Assembly: GCA_029976075.1 (NCBI GenBank)
Contig: JARKNW010000088.1
Coordinates: 1 to 37,199 of the forward strand
Reading direction: 5' to 3'
DNA: 37,199 bases
Source of the DNA: Pleomorphomonas sp.
GTDB taxonomy: Bacteria > Pseudomonadota > Alphaproteobacteria > Rhizobiales > Pleomorphomonadaceae
Positions 34,753 through 37,199 of the stretch are shown here, piece after piece. Both the position numbers and the translations under genes were made by a program. Below the pieces are notes generated by a model that was not told the origin of the DNA, searched no databases, and saw nothing but the letters and a program-made list of their open reading frames with translations. How positions within the stretch are numbered: the stretch's first letter is position 1; each line of letters begins with the position of its first letter.

Positions 34753-34770
34753 CACCTTTCGGCAAAGGTG
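34753..34770. repeat. Perfect 7-bp hairpin upstream of the Nudix gene
   Basis: CACCTTT (34753-34759), CGGC, AAAGGTG (34764-34770). It could be an operator or an RNA hairpin in either leader. No T-run follows on either strand. Confidence 0.35.
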
Positions 34771-34836
34771 CCAGATCTGGTTTCAACCCATGAGGCGAGC
34801 AAAATCAAGGCAGGCACGACCGGCCGGGAGGCGGGC

Positions 34837-35469
34837 GTGATCGCAGAGGAAGTGGGGCCGGCCGAAATTCTCGCCAGGGCCAACCGAATGCGACCTCTAT
34901 CCACCGCTGGCGCGTTGCGCGCTTCCGGCGAGGGACGAGTGGCAGCCAGCCTTGCGGCATCCAGTGAACCTCTCAGGGATGCTGCCGTTCTGATTGGCCT
35001 CGTTGGGCGGAAGGACGCTCGCGGACTAGACCTCATCATGATCAGGCGTACCGAGGGGATGCGCGTTCACTCCGGCGAGGTTGCATTGCCGGGCGGCAAG
35101 ATCGAGCCGGACGATGCCTCTCCGGTCGAGGCGGCTTTGCGTGAAGCCGAGGAGGAAGTCGGTCTGCTTTCGTCGGCGGTGGAGCCTGTGGGATTGCTCG
35201 CGCCCTATCCGACGCCGTCTGGCTTCCGCGTCTTCCCGGTCATCGGCCTTGTCGGTGGTTCGCCGGCGCTGGTGCCCAATCCCGGAGAGGTGGCGGAGGT
35301 CTTCTCGGTACCTCTCGATTTCGTTCTTGATCCCGGCAATCATCACGAAGAGTTCTTCGAGAACGCCACCGGCCGTCGGCATTATTTTTCGCTGCAATAT
35401 GGTCGGCATCGCATCTGGGGCGTTACAGGCAATATTCTGCGTCGCTTCTATGAGGAAGTGTTCCGATGA
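34837..35469 (+). CDS. Nudix hydrolase, CoA pyrophosphatase type
   Basis: This 210-residue protein carries the CoA-pyrophosphatase signature RTEGMRVHSGEVALPGGK (about residues 71-88) running into the Nudix box, with catalytic REAEEEVG at 102-109. The family cleaves CoA and derivatives to 3',5'-ADP and 4'-phosphopantetheine. The GTG at 34837 is chosen because GGGAGG lies 5 bases upstream and it gives the usual length. The frame is open back to 34681 without family-like sequence. Its TGA overlaps the ATG of the next gene (ATGA). Confidence 0.9.
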   Translation: MIAEEVGPAEILARANRMRPLSTAGALRASGEGRVAASLAASSEPLRDAAVLIGLVGRKDARGLDLIMIRRTEGMRVHSGEVALPGGKIEPDDASPVEAALREAEEEVGLLSSAVEPVGLLAPYPTPSGFRVFPVIGLVGGSPALVPNPGEVAEVFSVPLDFVLDPGNHHEEFFENATGRRHYFSLQYGRHRIWGVTGNILRRFYEEVFR

Positions 35470-36653
35470 ACCTGCCAGTCTCGATTGCCGGCGCCCCTTT
35501 TTTGAGCGATCCCGCGTTTCGGCGCGTGATCGCGGCGGTCGAGCAGGATGGTGATCGCGCGCGCGTGGTCGGTGGCGCCGTCCGCAACACGTTGATCGGC
35601 GTGCCGGTCGATGACGTGGATATCGCAACGACGGCATCGCCCGAGACGGTTGCCGCCAGGGCATCCTCCGCCGGCCTCAAGGCTGTGCCAACGGGGATTG
35701 CGCATGGCACGGTGACGGTCGTCTCGTCCGGGCGGCCTTTTGAGGTGACGACTCTTAGAACCGACATCGAGACCGATGGGCGGCATGCTGTCGTCGCTTT
35801 CACGCGCGATTGGGAGGGCGATGCTCGCCGACGCGACTTTACCATGAACGCCGTTTACGCCGATGCCGATGGGGCTCTCCATGATCCTGTCACCGGCATC
35901 GCCGATGCGCTTGCCGGCCGCGTCCGCTTTATCGGCAGTCCCGCTGAACGGATACAGGAGGACTATCTCCGCATCCTGCGCTTTTTCCGCTTTCATGCCC
36001 ACTATGGTCGCGGTCCGCTCGACGCGGCGGGGCTCGAGGCGGCCGTCAGGCTGCGGGAAGGGATCGACCAGCTGTCCCGAGAGCGAATCGGCGTCGAAAT
36101 GCGCAAGCTGGTGGTGGCTGGCGGCGCTGTTCCTGCCGTTGCCGTCATGAACGAGGCGGGCATCCTCGACCGAATCTTGCCCGGCGGCGGCGTCCCGTTG
36201 CGATTCTCGTCCGTGGTCGATTTGTCCGCCCGCCTTGGTGTGCCGATCGGTCTTGAGGCACGCCTTGCCGCGTTGGCCATCGATCGGAAGGCGCTTGGCA
36301 AAGGGCTGCGGTTGTCGGGACGGGAAGGCAAGCGCGTTGCTGCCATCGTTCAGTGGACCGAAGAGTTTGCCGCCAGGTTGGATGAGGTCAATGTCCGCTT
36401 CGCGGTGCTCCGGGTCGGCAACGAAGTGGCGTGCGAGGCGCTGGTTCTGGCTGCCGCCGAAAAGGGGCTGGACCCTGACGCGGCTCTTGTCCGGCTTGCG
36501 CGCGATTTTCAGCCTCCCGAATCGCCGGTGACCGCGGCTCGCCTGATCGCGGAAGGCTATGCTCCTGGGCCGGCGTTGGGCGCCGAACTTCGTCGTCGCG
36601 AGGCCGCTTGGATTGCCGCTGGCTGTCCCGGCGAGTTCGGCGGCGACGTCTAA
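35466..36653 (+). CDS. CCA tRNA nucleotidyltransferase / poly(A) polymerase family
   Basis: This 395-residue class II nucleotidyltransferase adds or repairs the 3' CCA end of tRNAs. Visible are VVGGAVRNTLIG (residues 34-45), the metal-binding D50-x-D52 in VPVDDVDIATTA, RRRDFTMNAVYAD, and RIQEDYLRILRFFRFHAHYG. The C-terminal helical part matches the shorter alphaproteobacterial form. It is translationally coupled to the Nudix gene by a 4-base overlap. Poly(A) polymerase activity cannot be excluded from sequence alone, though the gene's setting is the one usual for the CCA enzyme in this order. Confidence 0.9.
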   Translation: MNLPVSIAGAPFLSDPAFRRVIAAVEQDGDRARVVGGAVRNTLIGVPVDDVDIATTASPETVAARASSAGLKAVPTGIAHGTVTVVSSGRPFEVTTLRTDIETDGRHAVVAFTRDWEGDARRRDFTMNAVYADADGALHDPVTGIADALAGRVRFIGSPAERIQEDYLRILRFFRFHAHYGRGPLDAAGLEAAVRLREGIDQLSRERIGVEMRKLVVAGGAVPAVAVMNEAGILDRILPGGGVPLRFSSVVDLSARLGVPIGLEARLAALAIDRKALGKGLRLSGREGKRVAAIVQWTEEFAARLDEVNVRFAVLRVGNEVACEALVLAAAEKGLDPDAALVRLARDFQPPESPVTAARLIAEGYAPGPALGAELRRREAAWIAAGCPGEFGGDV

Positions 36654-36680
36654 GGGGCTCGGGCGGGAGCTCGGATAGCC

Positions 36681-36708
36681 GCGAAGAAAATTTCTAGATT
36701 TTTTTCGC
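36681..36708 (+). terminator. Possible terminator after the CCA-enzyme gene
   Basis: GCGAAGAAAA (36681-36690), TTTCTAGA loop, TTTTTTTCGC (36699-36708) pair with one mismatch, and the descending arm contains a run of seven T. The stem is AT-rich and therefore weak. It starts 27 bases after the stop codon. Confidence 0.4.
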
Positions 36709-36739
36709 CATCAGCGGGCCTCGTGACGGTTTTTTGATC

Positions 36740-36849
36740 GTTTGGAAAACGACTAACTAACTGTAATTAATATCATATTATTGGATTACAAGCGGTTTTC
36801 CAGCCCCTGCAAGGACGGTGTTGACAAGGGGGGAATGCCCCCCTATAAG
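36740..36849 (+). promoter_or_regulatory. Ribosomal RNA operon promoter with AT-rich upstream region
   Basis: TTGACA (36821-36826), a 17-bp spacer and TATAAG (36844-36849) make a near-consensus sigma-70 promoter, predicted to start near 36856. The spacer is itself a perfect inverted repeat (AGGGGGG-AATG-CCCCCCT, 36827-36844). The AT-rich stretch at about 36740-36790 could act as UP element or Fis-like binding region. A second, weaker pair (TTGGAA, 16 bp, TAATTA, around 36743-36770) may be another promoter. Confidence 0.85.
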
Positions 36850-37178
36850 CACGTTCATCGACGGCGGCGCTGCGGCGACGTGGTGCCGGCGAGTTTCTGT
36901 TGCCTGGGCCTGGCGGTAAGCCGACGGGTTAGGGCGGTGGGTTAGAGGGGCTGAGTTCTCCTCCGTTCTTTGACAAGTGAATAGGAAGAAAGAGAAACGT
37001 GGCCGGCGCTTAGGGCGATCGGTACGTGACTGACCTCTCGGGGTTGGTTGGGTGCCAGGAAGAGCTAAGTCCGGAAGACACGTTTCTTGATAATAAGGAC
37101 CGTTTCGGTCGTTCCTGTAAGGGGATGATTGGAATGGACCTCGTCAAGTGAACTTGTGATTTCGGGAAAGAACTCTTT
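36850..37178 (+). other. 16S rRNA leader with boxA-like antitermination site
   Basis: This is the transcribed leader from the promoter to the 16S gene. GTTCTTTGACA at 36965-36975 is boxA-like (compare TGCTCTTTAACA of E. coli), the Nus-factor site needed for rRNA antitermination. AGAAACGTG (36993-37001) pairs with CACGTTTCT (37079-37087) around 77 nt, and GACCG-TTT-CGGTC forms a small hairpin at 37098-37110. The AACTCTTTGAACATG segment just before the gene probably belongs to the processing region. Confidence 0.7.
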
Positions 37179-37199
37179 GAACATGAGAGTTTGATCCTG
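37179..37199 (+). rRNA. rrs: 16S ribosomal RNA, first bases only (cut by window edge)
   Basis: AGAGTTTGATCCTG at 37186-37199 is the universal 5' primer site of bacterial 16S rRNA, which begins at about position 8 of the mature molecule, so the mature 5' end should be near 37179. The upstream boxA and consensus promoter agree. The rest of the rRNA operon lies beyond the window. Confidence 0.93.

Larger units (their letters stand above)
34405..34836. promoter_or_regulatory. Divergent region between moxR and the Nudix gene
   Basis: These 432 bp hold no convincing gene. They contain the tandem repeats (34427-34687) and a perfect hairpin CACCTTT-CGGC-AAAGGTG at 34753-34770. The promoters of moxR (minus) and the Nudix gene (plus) should lie around 34690-34820. 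I could not identify clear -35/-10 pairs. Confidence 0.5.

Overview
The window is a gene-dense, GC-rich stretch of a chromosome that ends at the first bases of a 16S rRNA gene. The gene set (urea ABC transporter, RirA/NsrR-like Rrf2 regulators, the moxR-DUF58-DUF4159 block next to Nudix and CCA-adding enzyme genes, CydABX with CydDC) and the AGAGTTTGATCCTG start of the 16S gene point to an alphaproteobacterium, most likely of the Hyphomicrobiales (Rhizobiales). The genus cannot be fixed from what is visible. I see no insertion sequence, prophage, CRISPR array or tRNA, and no broken gene apart from the two ends cut by the window.

Layout. (1) 1-471, minus: start of a UDP-glucose 6-dehydrogenase gene. 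(2) 670-7606, plus: a TetR regulator followed by a complete tripartite RND efflux operon (outer-membrane lipoprotein, adaptor, pump), closed by a perfect 12-bp-stem terminator. (3) 7769-8800, plus: an aldo/keto reductase. (4) 8843-13065, minus: a two-gene signalling operon, a 1119-residue hybrid histidine kinase whose sensor is a whole NCS1-type permease, and a LuxR-type response regulator. (5) 13337-18966, plus and divergent from the kinase: urtABCDE, the high-affinity urea ABC transporter. (6) 19085-20033: two convergent Rrf2 regulators with cysteine clusters. (7) 20358-26895, plus: cydA, cydB and a 36-residue cydX, a terminator, then cydDC; together cytochrome bd oxidase and its assembly exporter. 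(8) 27106-27651: a GNAT acetyltransferase. (9) 27655-34404, minus: moxR, a DUF58 gene, a BatA/DUF4159 gene and a VWA/GATase-like membrane gene in one tight operon. (10) 34427-34687: three tandem 87-bp structured repeats in front of moxR. (11) 34837-36653, plus: Nudix CoA pyrophosphatase and CCA tRNA nucleotidyltransferase. (12) 36654-37199: rRNA promoter, boxA-like leader and the 16S start.

How the genes work together. The kinase/regulator pair faces urtA across 271 bp holding a perfect TACGTC-N4-GACGTA palindrome, which suggests that a transporter-like sensor controls urea uptake. The Rrf2 gene divergent from cydA probably links Fe-S, redox or NO state to cytochrome bd. GC-rich hairpins lie directly behind urtA, behind the RND adaptor gene and behind cydX, which suggests that differential mRNA stability or termination within operons is common here. 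The least understood parts are the permease-kinase fusion with its cysteine-rich linker, the MoxR/DUF58/DUF4159 envelope operon, and the 87-bp repeats in its leader.
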